DNA of 64,000 nt from Lutibacter litoralis. Lineage in GTDB: Bacteria; Bacteroidota; Bacteroidia; Flavobacteriales; Flavobacteriaceae. A model generated the notes under the pieces. It saw only the letters and a list, made by a program, of their open reading frames with translations. It ran no database searches and had not been told where the DNA came from. The stretch is taken from the NCBI RefSeq assembly GCF_014646675.1, contig NZ_BMNS01000002.1:362662-426661 (forward strand), read 5' to 3'. Position numbers and translations under genes: made by a program. The number at the start of each line of letters is the position of its first letter. Position 1 is the first letter of the stretch. This document shows positions 14,322 to 23,179 of the stretch, one piece after another.

Positions 14322-17153
14322 ATGAGTAAAAAACGCCTTTTTCTTTTAGATGCTTATGCCTTAATTTTTCGTGGTTATTATGCTTTAATTAAAAATCCTA
14401 GAATCAATTCTAAAGGAATGGATACTTCTGCAATATTAGGGTTTACAAATTCTTTATTAGATGTAATTAAAAGAGAAAATCCAGATCATTTAGCTGTGGC
14501 ATTTGACAACGGAGGTTCACTTACCCGCTCCGAAGCTTTTCCAGAATATAAATCTAATAGAAACGAAACTCCTGAAGCCATAAAAATTGCCATTCCGTAC
14601 ATTCATAAAATATTGGAAGCCATGCACATTCCAATTATAGAAAAACCAGGTTATGAAGCTGATGATTTAATTGGAACACTTTCTAAACAAGCAGAGAAAG
14701 CTGGATATCAAACCTTTATGGTAACCCCAGATAAGGATTTTGCGCAACTGGTTTCAGAAAATATTTTTATGTACAAACCTGCCCGTATGGGAAATGGGAT
14801 AGAAATTTGGGGAATTCCAGAGGTTCAAAAAAAGTTTGAAGTAGAACGCCCAGAACAGGTAATTGATTTTTTAGGAATGATGGGAGATGCAGTTGATAAT
14901 ATTCCTGGTTTACCTGGAGTTGGAGAAAAAACCGCAAAAAAGTTCTTAAAACAATACGGGAGTATGGAAAATCTTTTGGCACATACACACGAGCTAAAAG
15001 GTAAAATGAAAGAAAAAGTTGAAGCCAATAAAGAACTCGGTTTACTTTCTAAAGAATTAGCAACCATAATTTTAGATTGTCCAGTTGAGTTTCATGAAGA
15101 AGATTTTGAATTAAATACTCCTGATTTTGAAAAAACCAACGAGGTTTTTAAAGAATTAGAGTTTAGAAGAATTGCAGAAAGTCTAAATAAAATATTTAAA
15201 ATTCCTGTTACAGAAACTACAAAAAACACAGATCCTAAAGAGACAAATACAACAACGAAAACACCTCAGATTGTAAATCAACAATTCGATTTATTTGCAA
15301 CACCTGCTGCAATAAATACTGAAGAGCAAGGTCTTACTGGATTTAAAACTTACGAAAACACAGATCATTTATATCAATATATTAACACACCGCTTTCCAG
15401 AAAATTATTGCTTAAAAAATTATTACAACAAAAATCTGTAAGTTTTCATATTGAAACTGTTGGGTTTAATGCTTTCGAAGCTGAAATAATTGGAATCGCT
15501 ATTTCTTATGAAAACGGAAAAGGTTATTTTGTTTCAGTAGAAAACAAAGAAAAAGAAAAAACTATTTTAAAGGAATTTAGACCGTTTTTTGAAAATGAAA
15601 CTATTGAAAAAATTGGTCATGAATTAAAATTTACTATAAAAGTTCTTAACACTTATAATATTCAAGTAAAAGGAAATTTATTTGACACACAATTGGCACA
15701 TTATTTATTGCATCCAGATATGCGCCATGATATGAACGTACTTTCTGAAACCTATTTAAATTACCAACCAATTAATAGTACGGATTTAGTTGGAAAAAAA
15801 GGAAAAAATCAACTTTCAATTAGAGAAATAGACATTCAAAAACTTACTGAATATACTGTTGAAAATGCAGCAATTATTTTTCAATTAAAAGAGATTTTTC
15901 AAAAAGATTTAGAAAAATTTAACTTAACCAAACTCTACAATAACATTGAAATTCCAATATTAAGAGTATTAGCTTCTATGGAATTAGAAGGTATTAAATT
16001 AGATTGTGAATTTTTAAATTCATTGTCAGAAAAATTAACAGAAGATATTCAAAAATTAGAAGATACTATCTATAAAGAAGCTGGCGTTGAATTTAATTTA
16101 GCATCACCAAAACAATTAGGAGATGTGTTATTCGACCATTTAAAATTACTAGACAAACCTAAAAAAACAAAAACTGGTCAGTATGCAACCGGTGAGGAAA
16201 TATTATCAAAATTAGCTCCTAAACATCAAATTGTTCAAGAAATACTTGAGTGGCGCGGTTTAGTAAAGTTAAAAAATACGTATATAGACGCATTGCCAAA
16301 AGAAGTAAATTCTGTTACTAATAGAATACACACCACCTACAGTCAGGCAGTTGCAGCAACAGGTAGATTAAGTTCTAACAATCCTAACCTTCAAAATATT
16401 CCAATTAGAACAGAAAGAGGTAGAGAAGTTAGAAAAGCTTTTATTCCAAGAAACGAAAATTACACCTTGGTTGCCGCCGATTATTCTCAAATAGAACTTC
16501 GTATTATTGCCGCATTAAGTGAAGATGAAAGCATGATAGCATCCTTTAATAGAGGTGAAGATATTCATGCCGCCACTGCTGCAAAAGTTTTTGGTGTTTC
16601 GTTAGCGGAAGTTACTCGCGCTCAACGTGGAGATGCAAAAGCCGTAAACTTTGGAATTATTTACGGTCAAGGTGCTTTTACATTGGCGCAACAATTAAAT
16701 AAATCTAGAGCTGAGGCAAAAGAATTAATAGATAATTACTATAAAAATTTCCCGAAATTACGACAATATATAGCCAATCAAGTAGATTTTGCGCGTGAAA
16801 ATGGTTATGTTGAAACAATCTTAGGTCGCCGTAGGTATTTAAAAAACATTAATTCTCAAAATGCAATTGTACGATCTGGTGATGAAAGAAATGCTGTAAA
16901 TGCACCAATTCAAGGAAGCGCAGCCGACATCATTAAAATTGCCATGATTCATATTCATTCATTTTTAACTGAAGGAAATTATAAAACTAAAATGCTACTG
17001 CAAGTACATGATGAATTGGTTTTTGATATGCATAATGAGGAAGCCGAACTTTTAAAACCTATAATTAAACAAAAAATGGAAAGCGCATTTAAACTTTCTG
17101 TTCCATTAACCGTAGATTTAGGTCAGGGACAAAATTGGCTAGAAGCGCATTAA
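14322..17153 (+). CDS. polA: DNA polymerase I, with degenerate proofreading exonuclease motifs
   Basis: The 943-residue repair and Okazaki-fragment polymerase. The 5' nuclease domain (1-290) is complete: PGYEADDLIGTL, TPDKDFAQLV, GMMGDAVDNIPGLPGVGEKT. The polymerase domain keeps VAADYSQIELRIIAAL (motif A), RGDAKAVNFGIIYG (motif B) and LLQVHDELVFD (motif C). The 3'-5' exonuclease fold is present at about 360-560, but its acidic residues are lost. The Exo I D-x-E reads H376-I-E378, the Exo II Asp is T438 (HELKFTIK), and the Exo III Asp is N515 (YTVENAA). Compared with the Klenow residues D355, D424 and D501, all three are substituted, so proofreading should be absent. Confidence 0.96.
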   Translation: MSKKRLFLLDAYALIFRGYYALIKNPRINSKGMDTSAILGFTNSLLDVIKRENPDHLAVAFDNGGSLTRSEAFPEYKSNRNETPEAIKIAIPYIHKILEAMHIPIIEKPGYEADDLIGTLSKQAEKAGYQTFMVTPDKDFAQLVSENIFMYKPARMGNGIEIWGIPEVQKKFEVERPEQVIDFLGMMGDAVDNIPGLPGVGEKTAKKFLKQYGSMENLLAHTHELKGKMKEKVEANKELGLLSKELATIILDCPVEFHEEDFELNTPDFEKTNEVFKELEFRRIAESLNKIFKIPVTETTKNTDPKETNTTTKTPQIVNQQFDLFATPAAINTEEQGLTGFKTYENTDHLYQYINTPLSRKLLLKKLLQQKSVSFHIETVGFNAFEAEIIGIAISYENGKGYFVSVENKEKEKTILKEFRPFFENETIEKIGHELKFTIKVLNTYNIQVKGNLFDTQLAHYLLHPDMRHDMNVLSETYLNYQPINSTDLVGKKGKNQLSIREIDIQKLTEYTVENAAIIFQLKEIFQKDLEKFNLTKLYNNIEIPILRVLASMELEGIKLDCEFLNSLSEKLTEDIQKLEDTIYKEAGVEFNLASPKQLGDVLFDHLKLLDKPKKTKTGQYATGEEILSKLAPKHQIVQEILEWRGLVKLKNTYIDALPKEVNSVTNRIHTTYSQAVAATGRLSSNNPNLQNIPIRTERGREVRKAFIPRNENYTLVAADYSQIELRIIAALSEDESMIASFNRGEDIHAATAAKVFGVSLAEVTRAQRGDAKAVNFGIIYGQGAFTLAQQLNKSRAEAKELIDNYYKNFPKLRQYIANQVDFARENGYVETILGRRRYLKNINSQNAIVRSGDERNAVNAPIQGSAADIIKIAMIHIHSFLTEGNYKTKMLLQVHDELVFDMHNEEAELLKPIIKQKMESAFKLSVPLTVDLGQGQNWLEAH

Positions 17154-17170
17154 AAAAATTAGTTTCAAAG

Positions 17171-17215
17171 GGTAAAAGTAACAAAGTCTACAGTTACTAA
17201 AAACGAGCTTTTACC
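17171..17215 (+). terminator. nested hairpin after polA
   Basis: GGTAAAA (17171-17177) pairs with TTTTACC (17209-17215), and inside it GTAAC (17178-17182) can pair with GTTAC (17193-17197). No T tract follows, so an intrinsic terminator is uncertain. It occupies the short gap between polA and the rplM promoter. Confidence 0.35.
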
Positions 17216-17265
17216 TATTGATTTTTGCCAAATAACTTCAGAAGAAAATATTGCTAACTTACTGT

Positions 17266-17295
17266 TTGTTATATAAATAATAGTTTGTACATTTG
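17266..17295 (+). promoter_or_regulatory. complete Bacteroidota promoter for rplM
   Basis: TTG (17266-17268), a 19-nt spacer, and TACATTTG (17288-17295) make an exact match to the -33 TTG / -7 TAnnTTTG consensus, the best in the window. Transcription should start near 17300. The possible TTG codon at 17293 lies inside the -7 element and so cannot be a translation start. Confidence 0.85.
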
Positions 17296-17298
17296 CAC

Positions 17299-17312
17299 TC
17301 CCTTTTTAGGGA
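17299..17312 (+). promoter_or_regulatory. hairpin at the 5' end of the rplM transcript
   Basis: TCCCT (17299-17303) pairs with AGGGA (17308-17312) around TTTT, right at the predicted transcription start and about 40 nt before the GTG start. Autoregulatory L13 leaders have been described in Bacteroidia; whether this is one of them needs a covariance search. Confidence 0.4.
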
Positions 17313-17349
17313 CAAAAAAAAATGTTTAACTATAACAAAGAATTTAATT

Positions 17350-17805
17350 GTGAGTAAATTAAGTTACAAAACAGTGTCAGCTAACAAAAATACCGTTACT
17401 AAAGAGTGGGTATTAGTTGATGCAGACGGCCAAACGTTGGGTCGTCTAGCTTCTAAAATAGCAATGCTAATTAGAGGTAAATACAAACCAAATTACACTC
17501 CTCACGTAGATTGTGGAGACAATGTAGTGGTTATCAACGCGGAAAAAATTAATTTAACTGGTAAAAAGTGGACTGACAAATCTTACATTCGTCACACAGG
17601 ATATCCAGGTGGTCAAAGATCATTAACTGCAACAGAAATGTTCGAAAAAGACCCAACACGTCTTGTAGAAAAAGCAGTAAAAGGAATGTTACCTAAAAAT
17701 ATTTTAGGTAGTGCTTTGTACAGAAATTTATATGTTTATGCTGGTGCTGAACATAACCAAACTGCACAAACACCTAAAGTTATTAACCTTAACGATCTTA
17801 AATAA
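17350..17805 (+). CDS. rplM: 50S ribosomal protein L13 (uL13), GTG start
   Basis: Large-subunit protein L13, an early assembly protein binding 23S rRNA. The sequence LSYKTVSANKNTVTKEWVLV, DADGQTLGRLASKIAMLIRG, HVDCGDNVVVINAEKI and GYPGGQRS is standard. I place the start at GTG 17350 (reading M-S-K-L-S-Y-K), which gives 151 residues, the normal flavobacterial length. Upstream codons in frame include no ATG, and an earlier TTG would sit within the promoter. The stop overlaps the rpsI start (TAATG), so the two genes are translationally coupled, as in most bacteria. Confidence 0.95.
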   Translation: MSKLSYKTVSANKNTVTKEWVLVDADGQTLGRLASKIAMLIRGKYKPNYTPHVDCGDNVVVINAEKINLTGKKWTDKSYIRHTGYPGGQRSLTATEMFEKDPTRLVEKAVKGMLPKNILGSALYRNLYVYAGAEHNQTAQTPKVINLNDLK

Positions 17806-18191
17806 TGGATACAATTCACAAAATAGGTAGAAGAAAAACAGCTGTTGCTCGTGTTTATGTTTCTGAAGGAAAAGGAAATATCACAGTTAACAAAAAGGAT
17901 TATAAAGAGTACTTTACTACTCCACACTTACAATACAAAATTTTACAAGCTTTAAACTTAACTGATAATGCAACTGCATTTGATATTAAAGTTAATGTTT
18001 TTGGAGGTGGAATTACAGGACAAGCAGAAGCTATCCGTTTAGGAATTTCTAGAGTTTTAGTTGAGTTAGACCCAGAAAATAGAACAATTCTTAAGCCTGA
18101 AGGTTTACTTACTAGAGACCCAAGAATGGTTGAACGTAAGAAATTCGGTCAAAAGAAAGCAAGAAAAAAATTCCAATTCTCAAAACGTTAA
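17805..18191 (+). CDS. rpsI: 30S ribosomal protein S9 (uS9)
   Basis: A 128-residue small-subunit protein whose C-terminal tail reaches the P-site tRNA. IGRRKTAVARVYVSEGKGNI is the family signature near the N terminus, VFGGGITGQAEAIRLGISRV lies in the middle, and the tail ends KKARKKFQFSKR with the invariant terminal Lys-Arg (SKR). The start ATG overlaps the rplM stop by one base. Confidence 0.98.
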   Translation: MDTIHKIGRRKTAVARVYVSEGKGNITVNKKDYKEYFTTPHLQYKILQALNLTDNATAFDIKVNVFGGGITGQAEAIRLGISRVLVELDPENRTILKPEGLLTRDPRMVERKKFGQKKARKKFQFSKR

Positions 18192-18206
18192 TCGTTTTAT
18201 ACAAAT

Positions 18207-18230
18207 ATTGGTACACCAATTTTTTTGGTG
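18207..18230 (+). terminator. overlapping alternative hairpins after rpsI
   Basis: ATTGGT (18207-18212) pairs with ACCAAT (18215-18220) and is followed directly by a T run, like a small terminator. The alternative CACCAA (18214-18219) with TTGGTG (18225-18230) uses the same central bases and absorbs the T run. The two are mutually exclusive. Confidence 0.45.
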
Positions 18231-18264
18231 GTTCATTGAAATTAAAAACAAAGTTGTCGTTGAT

Positions 18265-18330
18265 CAGTCAATGACTGTAATAAGTTTAGCATCCAAATAG
18301 GGAAGATCGAATATTCGCTACTTCCCTATT
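18265..18330 (+). promoter_or_regulatory. structured leader of rpsB
   Basis: Two hairpins precede rpsB. A small one is CAGTC/GACTG (18265-18277). A strong one has AATAGGGAAG (18296-18305) pairing perfectly with CTTCCCTATT (18321-18330), with an inner CGAA/TTCG stem at 18309-18318. A TTG (18260-18262) with 18 nt to TAAGTTTA (18281-18288) could be a promoter with one mismatch, which would put the large hairpin at the very 5' end of the mRNA. S2 autoregulation is known in other bacteria; here it is inference. Confidence 0.45.
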
Positions 18331-18361
18331 GCTAACTCAACGGAACGTAAACTAAATACAA

Positions 18362-19108
18362 ATGGCAAATATTGAAATTAAAGATTTATTAGACGCAGGT
18401 GTTCATTTTGGTCACCTAACAAGAAAATGGGATCCTAACATGGCTCCTTACATTTACGGAGAACGTAACGGTGTACATATTATTGACCTTTACAAAACTG
18501 CTGCAAAAATCGAAGAAGCTTCAGAAGCTTTAAAGAAAATTGCATCTTCAGGTAGAAAAATCCTTTTTGTAGCTACAAAAAAACAAGCAAAAGAAATTAT
18601 TTCAGACAAATCTAAAAGTGTTAACATGCCTTACATTACAGAAAGATGGCCGGGCGGAATGTTAACTAACTTTATTACTATTAGAAAAGCTGTTAAAAAA
18701 ATGGCTACTATTGATAGAATGAAGCAAGATGGTTCTTTTGAAGCACTTTCTAAAAGAGAAAAATTACAAATTAACCGTCAACGTGAAAAACTGGAAAAAA
18801 ACTTAGGTTCTATTACAGATATGACACGTTTACCTGGTGCAATTTTTGTTGTTGATGTAAAAAAAGAACACATTGCTGTTGCTGAAGCTAAAAAACTAAA
18901 CATTCCAATTTTTGCAATGATAGATACAAACTCTGATCCAAGAGGAATTGATTATGTGGTACCTGCAAATGACGATGCTTCAAAATCTATTGAAAAAGTT
19001 TTAGGACATATTACTGACGCCGTTGCTGAAGGTTTATCTGAAAGAAAAGCTGGTAAAGAAAAAGTTGCTGAAGCGAAAGCTGAAACAAAAAAAGAAGTAA
19101 AAAAATAA
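18362..19108 (+). CDS. rpsB: 30S ribosomal protein S2 (uS2)
   Basis: A 248-residue small-subunit protein. LLDAGVHFGHLTRKWDPNM, VATKKQAKEI, ITERWPGGMLTNF and PIFAMIDTNSDPRGIDYVVP are the family hallmarks. The C terminus is a Lys/Glu/Ala-rich tail (about 225-248), usual for Flavobacteriia. It is followed at 49 nt by tsf, as in most bacteria; the gap contains a GTTGAAT/ATTCAAC hairpin (19122-19141). Confidence 0.98.
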   Translation: MANIEIKDLLDAGVHFGHLTRKWDPNMAPYIYGERNGVHIIDLYKTAAKIEEASEALKKIASSGRKILFVATKKQAKEIISDKSKSVNMPYITERWPGGMLTNFITIRKAVKKMATIDRMKQDGSFEALSKREKLQINRQREKLEKNLGSITDMTRLPGAIFVVDVKKEHIAVAEAKKLNIPIFAMIDTNSDPRGIDYVVPANDDASKSIEKVLGHITDAVAEGLSERKAGKEKVAEAKAETKKEVKK

Positions 19109-19157
19109 TTAAAGTAAAATAGTTGAATGCTTAAATTCAACAAAAAACAATAATAAG

Positions 19158-20126
19158 ATGGCGAAAATTACAGCCCAAGAAGTAAATAAATTAAGACAAT
19201 CTACAGGTGCAGGTATGATGGATTGTAAAAATGCACTTGTTGAAGCGGAAGGAGATTTTGACAAAGCAGTTGATATTTTACGTAAAAAAGGACAAAAAGT
19301 TGCTGCTAAAAGAGCAGATAGAGATTCATCTGAAGGTGCGGTTATTGCATATGTAAATGATGACAATACACAAGGTGCTATTATTTCTCTTAACTGTGAA
19401 ACAGATTTTGTTGCTAAAAACGATGCTTTTGTTGCATTAGCTACAGAATTTGCTAAAGTTGCAGTAAATTGTGATTCAAAAGAAGCTTTTTTAGCTGCTG
19501 ATTTTGGAGGAATGACAGTTGCTGAAAAATTAATTGAGCAAACAGGTGTTATTGGTGAAAAATTAGAAATTGGTGGATTTGAAAAAGTATCAGGTCCTTA
19601 TGTTGGTTCTTACATTCACGTTGGTAATAAAATTGCAAGTTTAACAGTATTATCTGCTAATATTGAGGGTGCAGATGTTGTTGCAAAAGATGTATCTATG
19701 CAAGTAGCTGCAATGGGTGCAACTACATTATCTTATAAAGATTTTGACCCTGCTTATGTTGCTTCAGAAACTGAAGCTAGAATAGCAGTTATAGAGAAAG
19801 ATAATATTGAACTTGCTAGATTAGGTAAAACACTTAAAAATATTCCTAGTTTTATTTCAAGATCACAATTAACTGATGAAGTTATTGAGCAAACTAAATT
19901 AAAATTACAAGAAGAATTAAAAGCTGAAGGTAAACCAGAAGCAATTTGGGATAGAATTCTTCCTGGAAAATTAGAACGTTTTATTTCTGATAATACAACT
20001 TTAGATCACGAACAATGTCTTCTTGATCAAAACTTTATTAAAGATGAAAAAATTACAGTTGCCGAATATGTAAAATCTATTGGAGATGTTACAGTAAGTG
20101 ACTTTAAAAGAATTTCTTTAGTATAA
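19158..20126 (+). CDS. tsf: translation elongation factor Ts
   Basis: A 322-residue guanine nucleotide exchange factor that reloads EF-Tu with GTP. The N-terminal UBA-like domain (TAQEVNKLRQSTGAGMMDCK) is followed by the TDFVAKND motif region (NCETDFVAKNDAFVALATEF) that contacts EF-Tu. The length is larger than the E. coli protein (283) and agrees with the longer form seen in Bacteroidota, with extra sequence in the core subdomains. A strong bidirectional terminator follows 16 nt after the stop. Confidence 0.97.
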   Translation: MAKITAQEVNKLRQSTGAGMMDCKNALVEAEGDFDKAVDILRKKGQKVAAKRADRDSSEGAVIAYVNDDNTQGAIISLNCETDFVAKNDAFVALATEFAKVAVNCDSKEAFLAADFGGMTVAEKLIEQTGVIGEKLEIGGFEKVSGPYVGSYIHVGNKIASLTVLSANIEGADVVAKDVSMQVAAMGATTLSYKDFDPAYVASETEARIAVIEKDNIELARLGKTLKNIPSFISRSQLTDEVIEQTKLKLQEELKAEGKPEAIWDRILPGKLERFISDNTTLDHEQCLLDQNFIKDEKITVAEYVKSIGDVTVSDFKRISLV

Positions 20127-20142
20127 TATACTATTCAAGCTT

Positions 20143-20176
20143 AAAAAAAACCTCGCTAAAAGCGAGGTTTTTTTTT
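20143..20176. terminator. bidirectional intrinsic terminator between tsf and nagX
   Basis: Eight A residues and CCTCGCT pair with AGCGAGG and nine T residues around an AAA loop. It serves the convergent genes tsf (+) and the NagX-like gene (-). Confidence 0.93.
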
Positions 20177-20177
20177 A

Positions 20178-21284
20178 CTATATTTTTATAAAAATCTTTT
20201 TTCTATACAATACATAGGTCAAAAACCAAAAGAAAATAATATGTGTAATTGCAAATAATAAAGAACCATTCATGTTCCCTGCAATTGGCACAAAAATATG
20301 TTTATACAAGTAACTATAACCTGTTAATGTTTCTCCAGTTGAAGAATCTATACCATATACCAAATAAATAATTGTTTTTACGTAAATTCCAGAGAACATA
20401 AAAATAAATAAAGGATTTGTCCCAAAATGAATAAATGGAGTTGACCATTTTTTTAATCCTTTTACATCAATAATCCATAATAAAAAGGCTAAAAATAATA
20501 ATGCTAAACCACCTGTATAAATTACATAGGTACTTGTCCAAAGTGATTTATTTATTGGAAAAACAGTTCCCCAAACAAATCCAACTAAAGTTAGAATTAC
20601 ACCATATAGTATTAGCTTTTTTATAGTATCTAAAATATTTTTGGAAGTCTCAATAATATTTCCTGTGAAATAACCTAACAAAACTGTTGCAATTGATGGT
20701 AAAGATGATAACAAACCTTCAGGGTCAAACGTAAAACCTAATCCTTTATACATATGATTTTCACCTAATAATGTTAGGTCTAATTGCTGAACCAAATTAC
20801 CTATTTTGGCAAAAGGATCTATTGGATTACCAACATATAGTAATCCCCAATAACCTAACAAGATTGAAACAAAAACATACTTTAAAACTTTTACATTAAA
20901 CTGCAAACATAAAAGCGCCGTTAATCCGTAAGCTATTGCTATACGTTGTAAAACACCTAAATATCTTACATGCTCAAAATCAAACTTTGGAAATAAATTC
21001 AAAAATAATCCTAATAGAAAAATTATTAAAGTGCGTTTAATCACTTTTTTAAAACTAGTAGAGGTAATCCCCTTTTTAAATTTTTTAAACGAATAAAACA
21101 TCGAAACTCCAACAATAAAAAGGAAAAAGGGAAATACTAAATCCGTTGGCGTGCACCCATGCCATTTTGCGTGTAGTAAAGGAGGGTAAACGTAACTCCA
21201 ACTTCCCGGAGTGTTTACCATAATCATTAATGCAATGGTTAAACCTCTTAAAACGTCTAAAGCAATTAATCTTTGTGTTTGCAT
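20178..21284 (-). CDS. nagX: NagX/HGSNAT-like membrane acyltransferase (DUF5009 type)
   Basis: A 368-residue protein with about ten membrane helices. RLIALDVLRGLTIALMIMVN and LLHAKWHGCTPTDLVFPFFL with FIVGVSMFYSF are the hallmarks of the family related to human heparan-alpha-glucosaminide N-acetyltransferase; in bacteria the same family is called NagX and is found in chitin/GlcNAc utilisation loci. A role in transmembrane acetylation or amino-sugar handling is inferred from the family and from the nearby GH20 gene. It follows the response-regulator gene on the same strand after 120 nt and ends against the tsf terminator. Confidence 0.83.
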   Translation of the reverse strand: MQTQRLIALDVLRGLTIALMIMVNTPGSWSYVYPPLLHAKWHGCTPTDLVFPFFLFIVGVSMFYSFKKFKKGITSTSFKKVIKRTLIIFLLGLFLNLFPKFDFEHVRYLGVLQRIAIAYGLTALLCLQFNVKVLKYVFVSILLGYWGLLYVGNPIDPFAKIGNLVQQLDLTLLGENHMYKGLGFTFDPEGLLSSLPSIATVLLGYFTGNIIETSKNILDTIKKLILYGVILTLVGFVWGTVFPINKSLWTSTYVIYTGGLALLFLAFLLWIIDVKGLKKWSTPFIHFGTNPLFIFMFSGIYVKTIIYLVYGIDSSTGETLTGYSYLYKHIFVPIAGNMNGSLLFAITHIIFFWFLTYVLYRKKIFIKI

Positions 21285-21404
21285 ATTGTTATTTTTTTCT
21301 AAAATACTATCAAAAAAATGTTTTATAAATTATTTTCTATATTCAACATTAAAACATCGTTAAACTTAACTTATTTAAGCACAAAACAACTTTTATAAAT
21401 TATA

Positions 21405-22127
21405 TTAATCAATAAAATTGGTACTATTAAATATTTTTTGTTTTGCTTCAATTGCATAATTTCTGCCAATTGGAATTCTTTTTTTAGCTATTTCAACTGT
21501 ATTTCCTTCTACGGAAGTTATTTTATTTATGGCTATAGAAAAAGATCTATGAATTCTTAAAAAATTATCGCTTGGTAATTCTTCAGAAATACTAGTCATA
21601 GATTTATGTACCATATAATTTTCTATTACAGTAAATACTTTTATATAATCTTTTAAACTTTCAATGTATAAAATATCATTTAGTTTAATTTTCATCATTT
21701 TTTTATCTACTTTCAAAAAAATAAATGGTTCTTCCTTAATAACAACATCACTTTGTTTTTCGTTTTCTAAACTTATTCTATTTGTTCCCTTATTAATGGC
21801 TTTTAAAAATCTACCAAAAGAAATTGGTTTTACTAAATAATCTAAAACATCTAAATCAAAACTTTCAACTGCATATTCTCTATACGCTGTAGTAATAATA
21901 ACATGTGGTTTTATATTAAGGGTTTTTAAAAACTCTAACCCGCTCATTTTAGGCATATTAATGTCTAAAAAAATAAGATCTATTTCATTCTTCTCAATTA
22001 TTGGGATTGCTGAGATTGCTGTATTAAATGTAGCAACCAATTGTATATTTTCAAAATCATTTAAATGATTTTTTAGCACTGAAATCGCCAAAGGTTCATC
22101 ATCAATAATTATACATTTTATTTTCAT
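21405..22127 (-). CDS. LytTR family response regulator
   Basis: A 240-residue transcription factor with a receiver domain (residues 1-120; acidic pocket D9/D10, phospho-acceptor D55 in LIFLDINMPKMSG, Lys in YLVKPISFGRF) and a C-terminal LytTR DNA-binding domain (about 140-238; ILYIESLKDYIKVF, FLRIHRSFSIAINKI). I chose ATG 22127 because it gives the standard MKIKCIIIDDEPLA start and forms an ATGA overlap with the kinase stop; the reading frame extends nine codons further upstream into the kinase gene. Targets of a regulator next to SusC are likely to include the SusCD operon. Confidence 0.93.
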   Translation of the reverse strand: MKIKCIIIDDEPLAISVLKNHLNDFENIQLVATFNTAISAIPIIEKNEIDLIFLDINMPKMSGLEFLKTLNIKPHVIITTAYREYAVESFDLDVLDYLVKPISFGRFLKAINKGTNRISLENEKQSDVVIKEEPFIFLKVDKKMMKIKLNDILYIESLKDYIKVFTVIENYMVHKSMTSISEELPSDNFLRIHRSFSIAINKITSVEGNTVEIAKKRIPIGRNYAIEAKQKIFNSTNFID

Positions 22128-23179
22128 TGAATTGGTATTTTTAATTGAACACAATAGTTTCCATTAGCTATATATGTTTTTAATTCAAAATTATCTTTAA
22201 AAAGTAATTCAAGTCTTCTTTTTACATTGTGGTTTCCAATACCGTGATTACTTGTATTATTAATATTTTGCTGTTCATCAATCGCATTTTCAACAGTAAA
22301 ATTAAGATATTTATTATCCATATTTTCAAAAGTAATATTAACTTTAAAATGTTCCACGTTTTTTACACCATGTTTAAAACTGTTTTCAATAAACGGTAAA
22401 AAAAGCAATGGCGGAACTTTTACATCTTCTATTTCTCCAATAATTTCAATAGTTGAAATAATTTTATCTCCATATCTTAATCGTTCTAAATCTAAATAAT
22501 TTTGAATGTATCTTATTACATCAAAAAGTCGCACTAAAGGTTCTTTCATGTCGTACAGAACATGTTGCATAATGTCTGAAAGTTTTAGTACAACTTCTGG
22601 GGCTACATCAGATTTTTCTAGCGTAAGTGCATATAGATTATTTAGTGTATTAAAAAAAAAGTGTGGTTGTATTTGAGATTTTAAAAATTTTAACTCAGTT
22701 TTAAGTTGTATTTTCTGAAGGTCTTCATTTCTTTTTCGTTCATAAATCCAATCTGCCGTAAGTTTAATAGCAGTTGCTAACGCTACAACGTATATTTCTC
22801 CTAATGTTACTGCTATTATGTGGTTAAATGTAAATGCTTGTTGCTGACTTTCTGCTTCTGGCCAAATATTTTCTGTTACTAAAACATAATTTAATCCCGT
22901 ACGTGCACTATATAAAACAAAAAGAAAACCTAAAAATAAAGTAATATAGGTTATATACTTTTTTGTTAGAATAAATTTTGGAATTAAATAATAGATATTT
23001 ATATAAACTAATATTATATGTAAAGGAAATTCTACGAGGTTTGATTTTAACGAATACCAATAATCATTAAAATAACTACCCCACCTAATTACATTAAAAG
23101 TAAAGTATCCAGTCCAAAAAAGAACATGATATTTTACTGGAATAAAGCTACTCGTATTTTTAAACCATTTTTCTTTCAA
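22124..23179 (-). CDS. LytS/YehU-type sensor histidine kinase
   Basis: A 351-residue membrane kinase. The first 150 residues hold four membrane helices with no large periplasmic sensor domain. A short coiled coil (DWIYERKRNEDLQKIQLKTE) leads into the His_kinase domain FLKSQIQPHFFFNTLNNLYA, with H173 the phospho-acceptor. The ATPase part shows LPFIENSFKHG (N box) and GIGNHNVKRRLELLF (G box). It is co-translated with the LytTR regulator (4-nt overlap). The pair starts 227 nt from and is divergent to SusC. The signal is unknown; without a periplasmic domain it may sense a membrane-borne or intramembrane cue. Confidence 0.92.
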   Translation of the reverse strand: MKEKWFKNTSSFIPVKYHVLFWTGYFTFNVIRWGSYFNDYWYSLKSNLVEFPLHIILVYINIYYLIPKFILTKKYITYITLFLGFLFVLYSARTGLNYVLVTENIWPEAESQQQAFTFNHIIAVTLGEIYVVALATAIKLTADWIYERKRNEDLQKIQLKTELKFLKSQIQPHFFFNTLNNLYALTLEKSDVAPEVVLKLSDIMQHVLYDMKEPLVRLFDVIRYIQNYLDLERLRYGDKIISTIEIIGEIEDVKVPPLLFLPFIENSFKHGVKNVEHFKVNITFENMDNKYLNFTVENAIDEQQNINNTSNHGIGNHNVKRRLELLFKDNFELKTYIANGNYCVQLKIPIQ

